Assembly (NCBI GenBank): GCA_040877935.1
Contig: JBBDNB010000001.1
Coordinates: forward strand, 110,855-174,854
Source: Chitinophagales bacterium
GTDB taxonomy: Bacteria > Bacteroidota > Bacteroidia > Chitinophagales > CAIOSU01
Length of the DNA stretch: 64,000 nt
Reading direction: 5' to 3'
Below, piece after piece: positions 26,073 to 34,445 of the stretch. How positions within the stretch are numbered: the stretch's first letter is position 1; each line of letters begins with the position of its first letter. A program made the position numbers and the translations under genes. Below the pieces are notes generated by a model. It saw nothing but the letters and a program-made list of their open reading frames with translations. It searched no databases and had not been told where the DNA came from.

Positions 26073-26080
26073 TACCTTTG
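26073..26080 (+). promoter_or_regulatory. -7 promoter element of the two-component operon
   Basis: TACCTTTG is an exact TAnnTTTG match, 21 bases before the ATG at 26102. Confidence 0.5.
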
Positions 26081-26101
26081 TATTGACAAAAACCAAAAAA
26101 A

Positions 26102-26779
26102 ATGGCCACCTCAATTAAAATTTTATTGGTTGACGATGAACCCGATATACTGGAGTTTATGCAGTACAACCTAGAAAAGGAAGGCTACAATATCTATACA
26201 GCGGAAAATGGCAGGGATGCCATCAAAATTGCAGAAGATATTAATCCCCAATTGATTATTCTTGATATAATGATGCCCGTAATGGATGGCATAGAGACTT
26301 GCCGTGAATTGCGTGCTATTCCGAAGTTGAAAAACACCATTATAAGCTTTCTTACTGCCAGGAATGAGGATTATTCCCAAATTGCGGGTTTTGATGTAGG
26401 TGCAGATGATTATATAACAAAACCCATCAAGCCCAGAGTTTTGATCAGTAGGATAAAAGCCTTATTGCGCAGATTCTCCGATGACTCCCTTACAACAAAA
26501 ATTACTGTTGGAGAACTTACTATTGACCGGGAAAAATATATCGTTTATCATAAAGATGAAGTTTTAAATTTGCCCAAAAAAGAATTTGAATTGCTTTCCC
26601 TGCTGATCTCAAAACCCGGAAAGGTATTTTCACGCAAAGAGATTTTGAGCAAAATCTGGGGCAATGAAATTATTGTGGGCGACAGAACTATTGATGTGCA
26701 TATCCGCAAATTGCGTGAGAAATTATCTGACGATTATTTTAAAACCATAAAAGGTATTGGTTATAAATTTGACTACTAA
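26102..26779 (+). CDS. OmpR/PhoB-family response regulator
   Basis: This is a 225-residue DNA-binding regulator. The receiver domain (1-120) has the acidic pocket DDEP at 11-14, phospho-acceptor D55 in IILDIMMPVMDG and the lysine in YITKPIKP. The C-terminal winged helix (about 130-225) ends HIRKLREKLSD..IKGIGYKF. The sensor kinase gene starts 2 bp downstream, so they form a pair. The arrangement resembles the PhoB/PhoR-like pair found in most Bacteroidota, but no target is visible. Confidence 0.95.
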   Translation: MATSIKILLVDDEPDILEFMQYNLEKEGYNIYTAENGRDAIKIAEDINPQLIILDIMMPVMDGIETCRELRAIPKLKNTIISFLTARNEDYSQIAGFDVGADDYITKPIKPRVLISRIKALLRRFSDDSLTTKITVGELTIDREKYIVYHKDEVLNLPKKEFELLSLLISKPGKVFSRKEILSKIWGNEIIVGDRTIDVHIRKLREKLSDDYFKTIKGIGYKFDY

Positions 26780-26781
26780 AT

Positions 26782-27825
26782 ATGAAAAATGTCAGTTCCG
26801 GCCAAATCGCTTTTACCGTTTCTTCAATACTGGCCTTGCTCACTTTTTTGTTGTCTGGAGTATTGTTTGTTCTCAGTGGTGATTTTTATAAAATACTTGC
26901 CCTTTTTCTAATTCCTATTGTAGTATATGCACTATCCTATTTGTTGCTAAAATACTTTATAGACAAATTTATTTACCGAAAAATAAAACTGATCTACAAA
27001 ACCATACACAGTCTTAAAACAGCAAAGAGCAAGGTGCAGCCACTAGAACTCAATGCTGATTTGTTGGAAGGAGTTGAAAAAGAAGTAATAGAATGGTCAA
27101 AAGGCAAAACACAAGAAATACAACAGCTTAAAGATATTTCTCGCTTTCGCAAAGAGTTTATCGGCAATGTATCACATGAGCTGAAAACTCCTATTTTTGC
27201 CATTCAGGGCTATTTGCACACTTTAATTGATGGTGGGCTGGAAGATGATAAAATCAACAAAAACTATCTATACAAAGCAAGTAAAAACCTAGATAGACTA
27301 AATAAAATTGTAGAAGATTTAGATGTAATCAACCGGTTTGAAACCAATACGCTTGTTCTGGAAAAACAGAAATTTGACATTGTAGAATTGATAAAAGATG
27401 TTTTTGATTCACTTGAAATGCAGGCTGACTTAAAAGATATTGTATTAAAGTTCAAGGATCCTGAAAACAGTCCAAAATATGTGAAGGCCGATAAAGAACA
27501 GATCAGGCAGGTAATGGTTAATTTGCTTTCCAACAGCATTAAATACGGCAAGGAAGAAGGACAAACACTGGTAGGCATTTACGATATGGACGAAAATTAC
27601 CTGGTAGAAATTACCGACAATGGAATTGGCATAGCAGAAGATAATCTTGATCGCCTATTTGAACGGTTTTTCCGGGTTGATAAAAGCCGTGCGCGAGACA
27701 TGGGTGGCACCGGATTGGGGCTTGCCATTGTAAAGCATATTATTGAGGCACATGGACAGGTGATCAATGTGCGCAGTAAAATTGGTGTGGGCTCTACTTT
27801 TGGATTTACACTGAAGAAAGTTTAA
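26782..27825 (+). CDS. Sensor histidine kinase (PhoR-like)
   Basis: This is a 347-residue kinase with two adjacent membrane helices (about 10-32 and 38-60) and essentially no periplasmic loop between them. The HisKA domain has H132 in GNVSHELKTPIFAIQGY. The ATPase domain has NLLSNSIKYG, DNGIGIAEDN and GGTGLGLAIVKHI. The missing periplasmic domain suggests sensing in the membrane or through another protein, as PhoR does through the phosphate transporter. It is co-transcribed with the response regulator gene. Confidence 0.94.
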   Translation: MKNVSSGQIAFTVSSILALLTFLLSGVLFVLSGDFYKILALFLIPIVVYALSYLLLKYFIDKFIYRKIKLIYKTIHSLKTAKSKVQPLELNADLLEGVEKEVIEWSKGKTQEIQQLKDISRFRKEFIGNVSHELKTPIFAIQGYLHTLIDGGLEDDKINKNYLYKASKNLDRLNKIVEDLDVINRFETNTLVLEKQKFDIVELIKDVFDSLEMQADLKDIVLKFKDPENSPKYVKADKEQIRQVMVNLLSNSIKYGKEEGQTLVGIYDMDENYLVEITDNGIGIAEDNLDRLFERFFRVDKSRARDMGGTGLGLAIVKHIIEAHGQVINVRSKIGVGSTFGFTLKKV

Positions 27826-27867
27826 CCGGAATAGGCATTATACCCCCATAGCAGTAGAAAAATAAAT

Positions 27868-28818
27868 TTATTCGAGTTCCAACTCAGCAATTCTTTCCTG
27901 CTCTGCTTTAAACTCATTCCAGATTTCAAAAAAGACTTCCTGAGCCGGACGAATGCGTTTTACCATAGATGCTATTTGCCCAATTTCCAGTTCCCCTTCG
28001 TCCAGATCACCTAGAAACATCCCTTTTTTTGCCCTTGCCCTGCCAAGCAATTGTGCCAGTTCTTCCTGTGAAGCTCCGCGATCTTCAGCCTCCTGCACAG
28101 CATTGTAAAACTTGTTTTTTATCAAGCGCACGGGCACTACTTTTTTCATAGTCAATTTTGTGGCGCCTTCAGTGGTATCTACCACGCTTTGTTTGAAAGC
28201 CTGGTGTGCAGAGGATTCTTCGGTAGCCACAAATGCAGTTCCTATTTGCACGGCTTCGGCTCCCAAAGCAAATGCCGCCAGCATGGCTTTCCCGGAACCA
28301 ATTCCCCCTGCTGCTATCAATGGAATATCTATGGCCTCGCGTACTTCCGGTATCAGGCACATGGTAGTGGTTTCTTCCCTGCCATTGTGCCCACCTGCTT
28401 CAAAACCTTCAGCAACAATGGCATCCACTCCCACTTCCTCGCATTTTTTAGCAAATTTTACACTGCTCACCACGTGCACTACTTTGATTCCGTGTTTTTT
28501 CAAATGCGCTGTCCATACTTTTGGATTTCCTGCTGAAGTAAATACAATAGGCACCTTTTCTTCAATAATAATCTCCATCAATTCATTGATATCGGGATAG
28601 AGCAGCGGCACATTTACAGCAAAAGGTTTTTGGGTGGCCTTTTTCATTTTTTGTAAATGCTCGCGCAATACATCGGGGTACATAGATGCCGAACCTATAA
28701 TACCCAGACCACCTGCTTCGCTGATTGCCGATGCCAGCTTCCAGCCAGATACCCATATCATTCCAGCTTGTATAATGGGGTATTTTATACCAAATAACTG
28801 CGTAATTCTATTGTCCAT
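27868..28818 (-). CDS. Nitronate monooxygenase / FabK-like flavoprotein
   Basis: This is a 316-residue FMN-dependent TIM-barrel protein of the 2-nitropropane dioxygenase family. It has the N-terminal YPIIQAGMIWVSG, the catalytic-His region EGFEAGGHNGR and the FMN phosphate-binding AAGGIGSGKAMLAAFALGA. It could oxidise nitronates, or act as an enoyl-ACP reductase of FabK type; the sequence does not decide. It overlaps the nucleotidyltransferase gene upstream by 11 bp, so the two are co-transcribed. Confidence 0.85.
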   Translation of the reverse strand: MDNRITQLFGIKYPIIQAGMIWVSGWKLASAISEAGGLGIIGSASMYPDVLREHLQKMKKATQKPFAVNVPLLYPDINELMEIIIEEKVPIVFTSAGNPKVWTAHLKKHGIKVVHVVSSVKFAKKCEEVGVDAIVAEGFEAGGHNGREETTTMCLIPEVREAIDIPLIAAGGIGSGKAMLAAFALGAEAVQIGTAFVATEESSAHQAFKQSVVDTTEGATKLTMKKVVPVRLIKNKFYNAVQEAEDRGASQEELAQLLGRARAKKGMFLGDLDEGELEIGQIASMVKRIRPAQEVFFEIWNEFKAEQERIAELELE

Positions 28819-29827
28819 TCTCTTTGTTTCTTCCGCTTAAATCAATTTCTGTATCATCGCCAATATTCAAACTTTGACTCATTCCACCTAAAATACAATC
28901 ACTGCCAATAATGGAATCATGAAGTGCAATAGATCTAAGCCGGCTAAAGGCTCCAATGATAGAGTTCTTTAAAATCGCATTCTCTAAATCTGCATTTTCT
29001 CCAATGGTTACATTAGGTCCTATAATGCAATTACTGATTTTCACTCCATTTGCTATGCTCACAGGCTCTACAATTACGGTATTGGAAAAGTGCTCATTTA
29101 TATCTTTTGAACCGCCCCATTTTTTGAGCAAGATTGCATTAGTTTCGAGTAATACATCTGCTTTTCCACAGTCATACCAGTTGTTCACCTTAAATGATTT
29201 GATCTTTACACCGCTTTTGATCAAAGACATAATGGCATCGGTCAATTGAATTTCACCGGAATTTCTTTTTTCTTTTTTTACCTGCTCTTCTAGGAATTCA
29301 AACAGTGCTTTAGACTCTTTGATTTTATAGACACCTACCAATGCTTTGTTTGATTTTGGAAATCGTGGTTTTTCAATAGCACTGGTCAAAAAACCATCAT
29401 CACCAAGTGCAGCCACGCCAAATTGTGTTGGATTATCTACCTTTTTTAAACCTACAGTGCTGAATTTACTGTTGACCACTTCCTGCAAATCTGCTTCAAT
29501 AATGGTATCGCCCAAATAAATTAGCACTTCTTCATCTTCACCCACAAAAGATTTAGCGGTCCATATAGCATGTCCGAGCCCATCTCTTTTGCTTTGAAGT
29601 GGAAATTCGGCTTTAATCTCAGGATAGGCATCATTTATGTAGGATTTTATCTTATCTCCAAGATAGCCAACAACAAAGATAAAATCATTCAGACCCTGCT
29701 CTTGCAAACGATCTATAATAAAACCGAGAATGGGTTTTCCGGCTACGGGAATTAGTGCCTTGGGTTGTGTGTAGGTATGAGGCCTGAGCATAGTACCTGC
29801 TCCGGCAACAGGAATGATGACTTTCAT
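28808..29827 (-). CDS. Sugar-phosphate nucleotidyltransferase with beta-helix tail
   Basis: This is a 339-residue protein. The N-terminal nucleotidyltransferase domain begins MKVIIPVAGAGTMLRPHTYTQ, with the GxGTxLRP motif and PKALIPVAGKP, as in glucose-1-phosphate thymidylyl- or uridylyltransferases. The region after residue 245 has hexapeptide-like repeats (VSIANGVKISNCIIGPNV, TIGENADLENAIL) forming a left-handed beta-helix. Met replaces the Arg usually found in GTRLRP. It should make an NDP-sugar; the nucleotide and sugar are undetermined. Confidence 0.85.
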   Translation of the reverse strand: MKVIIPVAGAGTMLRPHTYTQPKALIPVAGKPILGFIIDRLQEQGLNDFIFVVGYLGDKIKSYINDAYPEIKAEFPLQSKRDGLGHAIWTAKSFVGEDEEVLIYLGDTIIEADLQEVVNSKFSTVGLKKVDNPTQFGVAALGDDGFLTSAIEKPRFPKSNKALVGVYKIKESKALFEFLEEQVKKEKRNSGEIQLTDAIMSLIKSGVKIKSFKVNNWYDCGKADVLLETNAILLKKWGGSKDINEHFSNTVIVEPVSIANGVKISNCIIGPNVTIGENADLENAILKNSIIGAFSRLRSIALHDSIIGSDCILGGMSQSLNIGDDTEIDLSGRNKENGQ

Positions 29828-29900
29828 TTTGAGCTGTTTTGCTGTAAAGTTAATGGAAAATTTGCAGGCATTGTTTTATGCTTACTTTACTATTTTCTGG

Positions 29901-29944
29901 CATTCCCCGCCTGTCCGCCCGGCCATGCCATTCGGACGGGAATG
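29901..29944. repeat. GC-rich hairpin between genes
   Basis: CATTCCC (29901-29907) pairs with GGGAATG (29938-29944), and GTCCG pairs with CGGAC inside. It lies in the 180-bp gap between the nucleotidyltransferase and J-domain genes. Similar GC-rich inverted repeats occur at 24495-24520 and 49986-50020, so it is probably a short interspersed repeat rather than a terminator. Confidence 0.5.
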
Positions 29945-30010
29945 ACAATAGTCGGGCAGGTGTGCACTAAATAATTTCCAGACTCGGGTTATAAATAGTG
30001 CTATTTGTTA

Positions 30011-31204
30011 TTAGTTAAAAAACTGTTCTTCCTCCATTTTCCGGGCAGGAGCTTCTCCTCCTTTTACCTTATATAAGGTAATTCGATAAGCATTAAATGC
30101 CAGAGAATCAACACGTGTGCTGCGCTCCATTCTTAGTATTTGATCTTTTTCAGTAAAGCTGATAAACTTCCGGTAAATATTAAATCCCCCTTTGAGTTTA
30201 CCCCTTTTTAAACGATTGCTCACATCCCAATCCCTGCCATAAAAAACCTTAATATAAAAAGTGCCATCAGGTATTTGATTCATTACAAAAGTATCGTTGG
30301 AGAGCACATAATTGTGCCGAATAACTTTACCGCTGTGCAATTCAGTTAAAAATACCACCTGATCGAGCACTGGATCTGCAATAAATTCTATTTGATGTGC
30401 AGAGCTTGGGTCTATAATATTTTCACCATAATACGAACTGTAGGGGGTAGCTCCTGTTTGCAATCTAAAATCGGGAATAACTTTTCCATCCCTGGCCAGG
30501 GCGCGTCTTTTGCGTTCAGGATCAACACGATCCATCACTACATTATAGGCTAAAATAAATACTATAAACAACATCACTACAATACTTATTCCCTGCACTA
30601 CTCTGTTGAGTTGTTTTTCACCTTTTTGTTTTTTCTTATAGCTTGCTTCTCTATAAACATTGATAAATGCACGCTCTGTAATATACCTCGTACCAGACTG
30701 TACATACCATGCAGGACCTATCTGGAAATGCCCTGTATGAATTCCTTTTAGGTAAAAAGTAGTGTTCCAGGCTGTAGCCGGGCCCTGGGGCGTATTTAAT
30801 ATTATCCTTTCGGGGATGCCTTTTTTGATCAATTCTATACCCGCAGGAAGTTTTAAGTGAATGTCATTTCTTTTTTCCCGGGAAAATACTTTTACTTCAA
30901 AAAGCCCCTGGATAACTTCTCTTTTAGGAAGTATAATCCGAATTTTAAAGAGGTCTTTTATTGTCCGGAAAAAAATAAATTCCGATTGCTGTGCATCGCC
31001 TTTTCGAAGTGGTTTTTGCCTGCTTTCTTTTATTTGTTCATAAGCACTTTGAATATTATTAAATTTTTGTGCCGCTTCAGCACTGCCCTTGTTTCTGTCA
31101 GGATGATAGGCCAGCACGAGCTTTCTGTATGCATTTCTTATTTCCCTGTCACTTGCAGTGCTCGATACGCCAAGTATTCGGTATGGATCAGTTTGTTGAG
31201 ACAT
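30011..31204 (-). CDS. J-domain membrane protein
   Basis: The ATG at 31204 gives a 397-residue protein starting MSQQTDPYRILGV; a longer frame to 31237 is less likely. The J domain occupies residues 1-70 with HPD at 34-36, so it should stimulate an Hsp70. A single membrane helix (ISIVVMLFIVFILAYNVVM) lies near residue 210, and the C-terminal 170 residues are predicted beta-rich and extracytoplasmic. The protein would thus anchor a cytoplasmic J domain to the membrane. The client is unknown. The DUF2452 gene is directly upstream, 7 bp away. Confidence 0.85.
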   Translation of the reverse strand: MSQQTDPYRILGVSSTASDREIRNAYRKLVLAYHPDRNKGSAEAAQKFNNIQSAYEQIKESRQKPLRKGDAQQSEFIFFRTIKDLFKIRIILPKREVIQGLFEVKVFSREKRNDIHLKLPAGIELIKKGIPERIILNTPQGPATAWNTTFYLKGIHTGHFQIGPAWYVQSGTRYITERAFINVYREASYKKKQKGEKQLNRVVQGISIVVMLFIVFILAYNVVMDRVDPERKRRALARDGKVIPDFRLQTGATPYSSYYGENIIDPSSAHQIEFIADPVLDQVVFLTELHSGKVIRHNYVLSNDTFVMNQIPDGTFYIKVFYGRDWDVSNRLKRGKLKGGFNIYRKFISFTEKDQILRMERSTRVDSLAFNAYRITLYKVKGGEAPARKMEEEQFFN

Positions 31205-31211
31205 CTGTTTT

Positions 31212-31685
31212 TCATTCCTCACTTTCTTCAATAACACTCCAAGTGTGGTCTGCCAATAACTCTACTTCGGCAAGGTATTTTTCAAAAGGCATTTTTCTGC
31301 CCCATTCGTCTTTTGCGATCATTGAGAGCACAAAATTTTTATCAGATCTCTGGTATAAATAATACCGCTGGCCGATAACCGGGCGAAAGCTCATATCTGC
31401 CGCATAAATATGCTCTGAAATTTCTTTTCGCTTTTGAATTTCCCTGGCCTGTTTTGCCAATACTTCTATTTGATCGTAGATCTGCTTCATTTGCAGATCG
31501 GTCTGCTGATGCATGGCCGAAACAGATGTACCCTTTATTCTTCCCTTGTCAATGGGCTTAATACTTACGCCACCTACAGTATGTGCATAGGGCAGCAAAC
31601 CGGGGTTTTCCGCTATTTTGTCCTTGTCTATCGGGTTGATAAATGTCTCTTTTTCCTCTTGTTTCTTGCTTTCCTTTTTGGGCAT
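31212..31685 (-). CDS. DUF2452 family protein
   Basis: This is a 157-residue soluble protein. After a charged N-terminus it has FINPIDKDKIAENPGLLPYAHTVGG and IKPIDKGRIKGTSVSAMHQQT, the conserved core of DUF2452. A helical stretch (QIYDQIEVLAKQAREIQKRKE) and a C-terminal part with RPVIGQRYYLYQR follow. The family is widespread in Bacteroidota and has no assigned function. It precedes the J-domain gene on the same strand. Confidence 0.85.
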   Translation of the reverse strand: MPKKESKKQEEKETFINPIDKDKIAENPGLLPYAHTVGGVSIKPIDKGRIKGTSVSAMHQQTDLQMKQIYDQIEVLAKQAREIQKRKEISEHIYAADMSFRPVIGQRYYLYQRSDKNFVLSMIAKDEWGRKMPFEKYLAEVELLADHTWSVIEESEE

Positions 31686-31940
31686 TGTATTTTCTTTCTT
31701 TAAAATAGTATCGTGCTTAACGCTGCAAGTAAAATTAGGGTTTAAACCATAATTAGCCTAAAAACAGGATTGTTTGTGAAAATGATAGGGTGCATATTTC
31801 AAATCCAAATAAAAAAATTGTATTAAAATCATTGTGTCATAATTTTTGTCATAAACGTTTTATACCTTCATAAAATAAAGCGGTTGGTATGCATTGTGTC
31901 GAGCGTTTAAATACAATTAACTCATTAAAAATCAGATAAA

Positions 31941-32294
31941 ATGGACATCAAGAAAATTATAGGCATCACATTTTTAGCGACATTTTCTTTCTGGGCTTGT
32001 AATCAAAATAGTTCAGAGGAACAGGAAAGCAAAGAGGAACAACCCCCTCAGCAGGAACAAACAAAATCGCCACAGCAACAAGAAGCACCCTCCGGTGAAG
32101 CAGATCAGTACGGCAGAATGCCGGGAGATGAGCATTACGGGCATGATCATCCACCCCAAAATCAGATGCAACAGCAGCAGAACAATCAGATGCAGCAGCA
32201 GCAACAGCCCGCTTCTGGTGAACCTGATCAGTATGGCAGAAAGCCAGGACATGAGCATTACGGGCACGATCACGGCCCGCTGGATGAGCAGTAG
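31941..32294 (+). CDS. Small lipoprotein with two His-rich repeats and Gln-rich linker
   Basis: This 117-residue protein has a lipoprotein signal ending at C20 (TFSFWAC). An acidic and glutamine-rich segment follows, then repeat 1 (residues 51-70, SGEADQYGRMPGDEHYGHDH), a Gln-rich linker (73-89) and repeat 2 (92-111, SGEPDQYGRKPGHEHYGHDH). The repeats are nearly identical and rich in His and Asp, so metal binding outside the cytoplasm is plausible. No known domain was recognised. It sits between divergent DUF2452 and the cyanophycin-related genes, but no functional link is shown. Confidence 0.8.
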   Translation: MDIKKIIGITFLATFSFWACNQNSSEEQESKEEQPPQQEQTKSPQQQEAPSGEADQYGRMPGDEHYGHDHPPQNQMQQQQNNQMQQQQQPASGEPDQYGRKPGHEHYGHDHGPLDEQ

Positions 32295-32455
32295 GACAAT
32301 CAAGATGAGGCGCGAATCTATGCATTAAGCTGATTTTAATTTGTGCGAACAAAAACCGCTTCAGTAATTTTAGCATGAGTGGACAGTTTGCAATTTAATC
32401 GCGGTCGCCATCTCCAAATTATGCCTCCGATGATGTACATTTACATTAAAAAGAG

Positions 32456-33421
32456 ATGGGGCGCAGAGATTTTGTATTGCTTATTCATGGTGGAGTAGGA
32501 ACCATTTTGCGAGAGAATATGGCCGCTGAAAAAGAAGAAGCTTACCGTGCGGCACTAATTCATGCACTTAAGGCGGGCGAATCAATTTTGAAAAATGGTG
32601 GAAATGCTGTGGAAGCTGTGGAAGCGACAATAATTGTATTGGAAGATTCACCGCTTTTTAATGCAGGGCGGGGTTCGGTATTTACCCACGAGGGAAAAAA
32701 CGAAATGGACGCTTCCATCATGGACGGTCTCAGCATGAATGCAGGAGCCGTGGCAGGTGTGCGGCAAATAAAAAATCCAATTATGGCTGCGCGAAAAGTG
32801 ATGGAAAATTCGCCACATGTAATGCTAACAGGCGAAGGAGCAGAGGAATTTGCCAAGAAAGAAAATGTAAAGCTGGAGGAACCCGGCTATTTTTATGTGG
32901 AAGAACGCCACCGTCAACTGATGCGCGCCCAAGAACAAGATGAGGTAATACTCGATCACTCCGGTGAAAATAAAGACCTAAAAGGAAATATTGAAAATGG
33001 CGGCAAAAAATTAGGAACTGTTGGTGCTGTCGCACTTGACAAACAGGGCAATCTTGCGGCAGCTACTTCAACGGGCGGAATGACCAACAAACGATATGGC
33101 CGAATTGGCGACACACCCATAATCGGTGCGGGAACCTATGCCAACAATAAAACCTGTGCCGTTTCGGGAACCGGTCACGGGGAGTATTTCATTCGAAATG
33201 TAGTGGCATATGATATTTCAGCCCTGATGGAATACAGGGGCTGGACATTAAAACAAGCAACTGACTTTGTGATTCTTGAAAAATTGAAAAATCAAAATGG
33301 TGAAGGAGGTGTTGTGGCAATTGATCAAAATGGAAATTATGTAATGACTTTCAATACCGAGGGAATGTATCGCGGAGTAGTAACCGACCGTGAAGCTGCA
33401 AGAGCGGAAATTTACAAGTAG
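32456..33421 (+). CDS. iaaA: Isoaspartyl peptidase / plant-type asparaginase
   Basis: This is a 321-residue Ntn hydrolase of the plant-type asparaginase family. The precursor self-cleaves before T188 in KLGTVGAVALDKQGN, and the following TSTGGMTNKRYGRIGDTP and GTGHGEYF are substrate-site motifs. Such enzymes split beta-aspartyl dipeptides. Cyanophycinase, encoded next to it, releases beta-Asp-Arg from cyanophycin, so this protein very likely finishes its breakdown to aspartate and arginine. No signal peptide is seen. Confidence 0.93.
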   Translation: MGRRDFVLLIHGGVGTILRENMAAEKEEAYRAALIHALKAGESILKNGGNAVEAVEATIIVLEDSPLFNAGRGSVFTHEGKNEMDASIMDGLSMNAGAVAGVRQIKNPIMAARKVMENSPHVMLTGEGAEEFAKKENVKLEEPGYFYVEERHRQLMRAQEQDEVILDHSGENKDLKGNIENGGKKLGTVGAVALDKQGNLAAATSTGGMTNKRYGRIGDTPIIGAGTYANNKTCAVSGTGHGEYFIRNVVAYDISALMEYRGWTLKQATDFVILEKLKNQNGEGGVVAIDQNGNYVMTFNTEGMYRGVVTDREAARAEIYK

Positions 33422-33431
33422 CCGAGCAAGT

Positions 33432-34277
33432 TTAGATTAGATGTCTTTCTGAAAGTATGTAATTGTGTCCCTTAGATAGAATGTGAACAATAAGATTTTC
33501 AATAGATATTGGCTCTCCATCTTTGATTTCTGCTATATTGGTGTAAGTGATTTTGCTGCCATCTACAATGGTAACCAGACCAGACCCAATTGCTTCCATA
33601 TGATCTCCATCCCTAATCAGCAAGCCTGTATCTTCTCCAAGTCCAATCCCCACATTAGCAGGGTTTTTGGCAATCGCCTGACAAAGCCTTCCAAAGCGTC
33701 CTCTCTTGATGAAATGGCTGTCGAAGGTAACATCCTGGATAAACCCAAATCCACGGGATTGTTTTACCTCACCTTTCAGAAGGGCTTCTGTGCTACTTCC
33801 CCCATAGATCATAACAGTTGACATGGCCATGGCTCCGGCACTTGTCCCCGCCACCACAAATTGTTCGTTTTGATATCTAGACAACAAAAGCGATAAAAGG
33901 TTGGTGCCTCCAAAAATAGTGGTCAACCTCAATTGATTTCCCCCTGTGAAAAGTACACCTTCGGCCTCGGAAAGTCGCTTGTGATAAGATTTATCCAGCG
34001 TATCTTCCCTGCTTTTGATGTGGATCACCCCAATGTTTTCATTTTGCAAAAGGGCAAAAGCATCTACATAGTGCTGCCCCGTTTCTTCGGGAATCATAGA
34101 TGCCGTGGTGATGACCTCAATGCGGTTGGTAATTCCTGGAATCTCCTCCAGCATTCGCTTTAAAATGCCGGCTTCCAAAAATTTATCACTGCGTGCCTCT
34201 GAATTTTCAAGATCAGAGCCAGTGCCTCTATCTACCGCTCCGCCAATTGCGATCAAAATACCTTTTGGTTTTTTCAT
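33432..34277 (-). CDS. cphB: Cyanophycinase
   Basis: This is a 281-residue serine peptidase of family S51 that releases beta-Asp-Arg dipeptides from cyanophycin. The nucleophile is S146 in VVAGTSAGAMAMS. GVLFTGGNQLRL and VTFDSHFIKRGRFGRL are typical cyanophycinase segments. Length is normal and no signal peptide is seen, so it acts inside the cell. It is convergent with the isoaspartyl peptidase gene (10 bp apart) and divergent from the cyanophycin synthetase gene. Confidence 0.94.
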   Translation of the reverse strand: MKKPKGILIAIGGAVDRGTGSDLENSEARSDKFLEAGILKRMLEEIPGITNRIEVITTASMIPEETGQHYVDAFALLQNENIGVIHIKSREDTLDKSYHKRLSEAEGVLFTGGNQLRLTTIFGGTNLLSLLLSRYQNEQFVVAGTSAGAMAMSTVMIYGGSSTEALLKGEVKQSRGFGFIQDVTFDSHFIKRGRFGRLCQAIAKNPANVGIGLGEDTGLLIRDGDHMEAIGSGLVTIVDGSKITYTNIAEIKDGEPISIENLIVHILSKGHNYILSERHLI

Positions 34278-34333
34278 AATTGTTGTTGAAGATAGTCTTA
34301 ATGGCTATCTTTAAAGGAACTGATTCCTAAAAA

Positions 34334-34341
34334 CAAAGTTA
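34334..34341 (-). promoter_or_regulatory. Candidate -7 promoter element of the cyanophycinase gene
   Basis: The minus strand reads TAACTTTG, an exact TAnnTTTG match, 56 bases before the start at 34277. It overlaps one arm of a GTTAGCT/AGCTAAC inverted repeat (34338-34344 and 34368-34374) that could be an operator between the divergent cyanophycin genes. Confidence 0.35.
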
Positions 34342-34445
34342 GCTAAAGATTTCTCCAAACTTACCCGAGCTAACATATTCTTTTCAAAGACAGGCCATAA
34401 CAATTGCTGGAGCCAATTCAACCCTGCTCAATAAACACAAATTCT

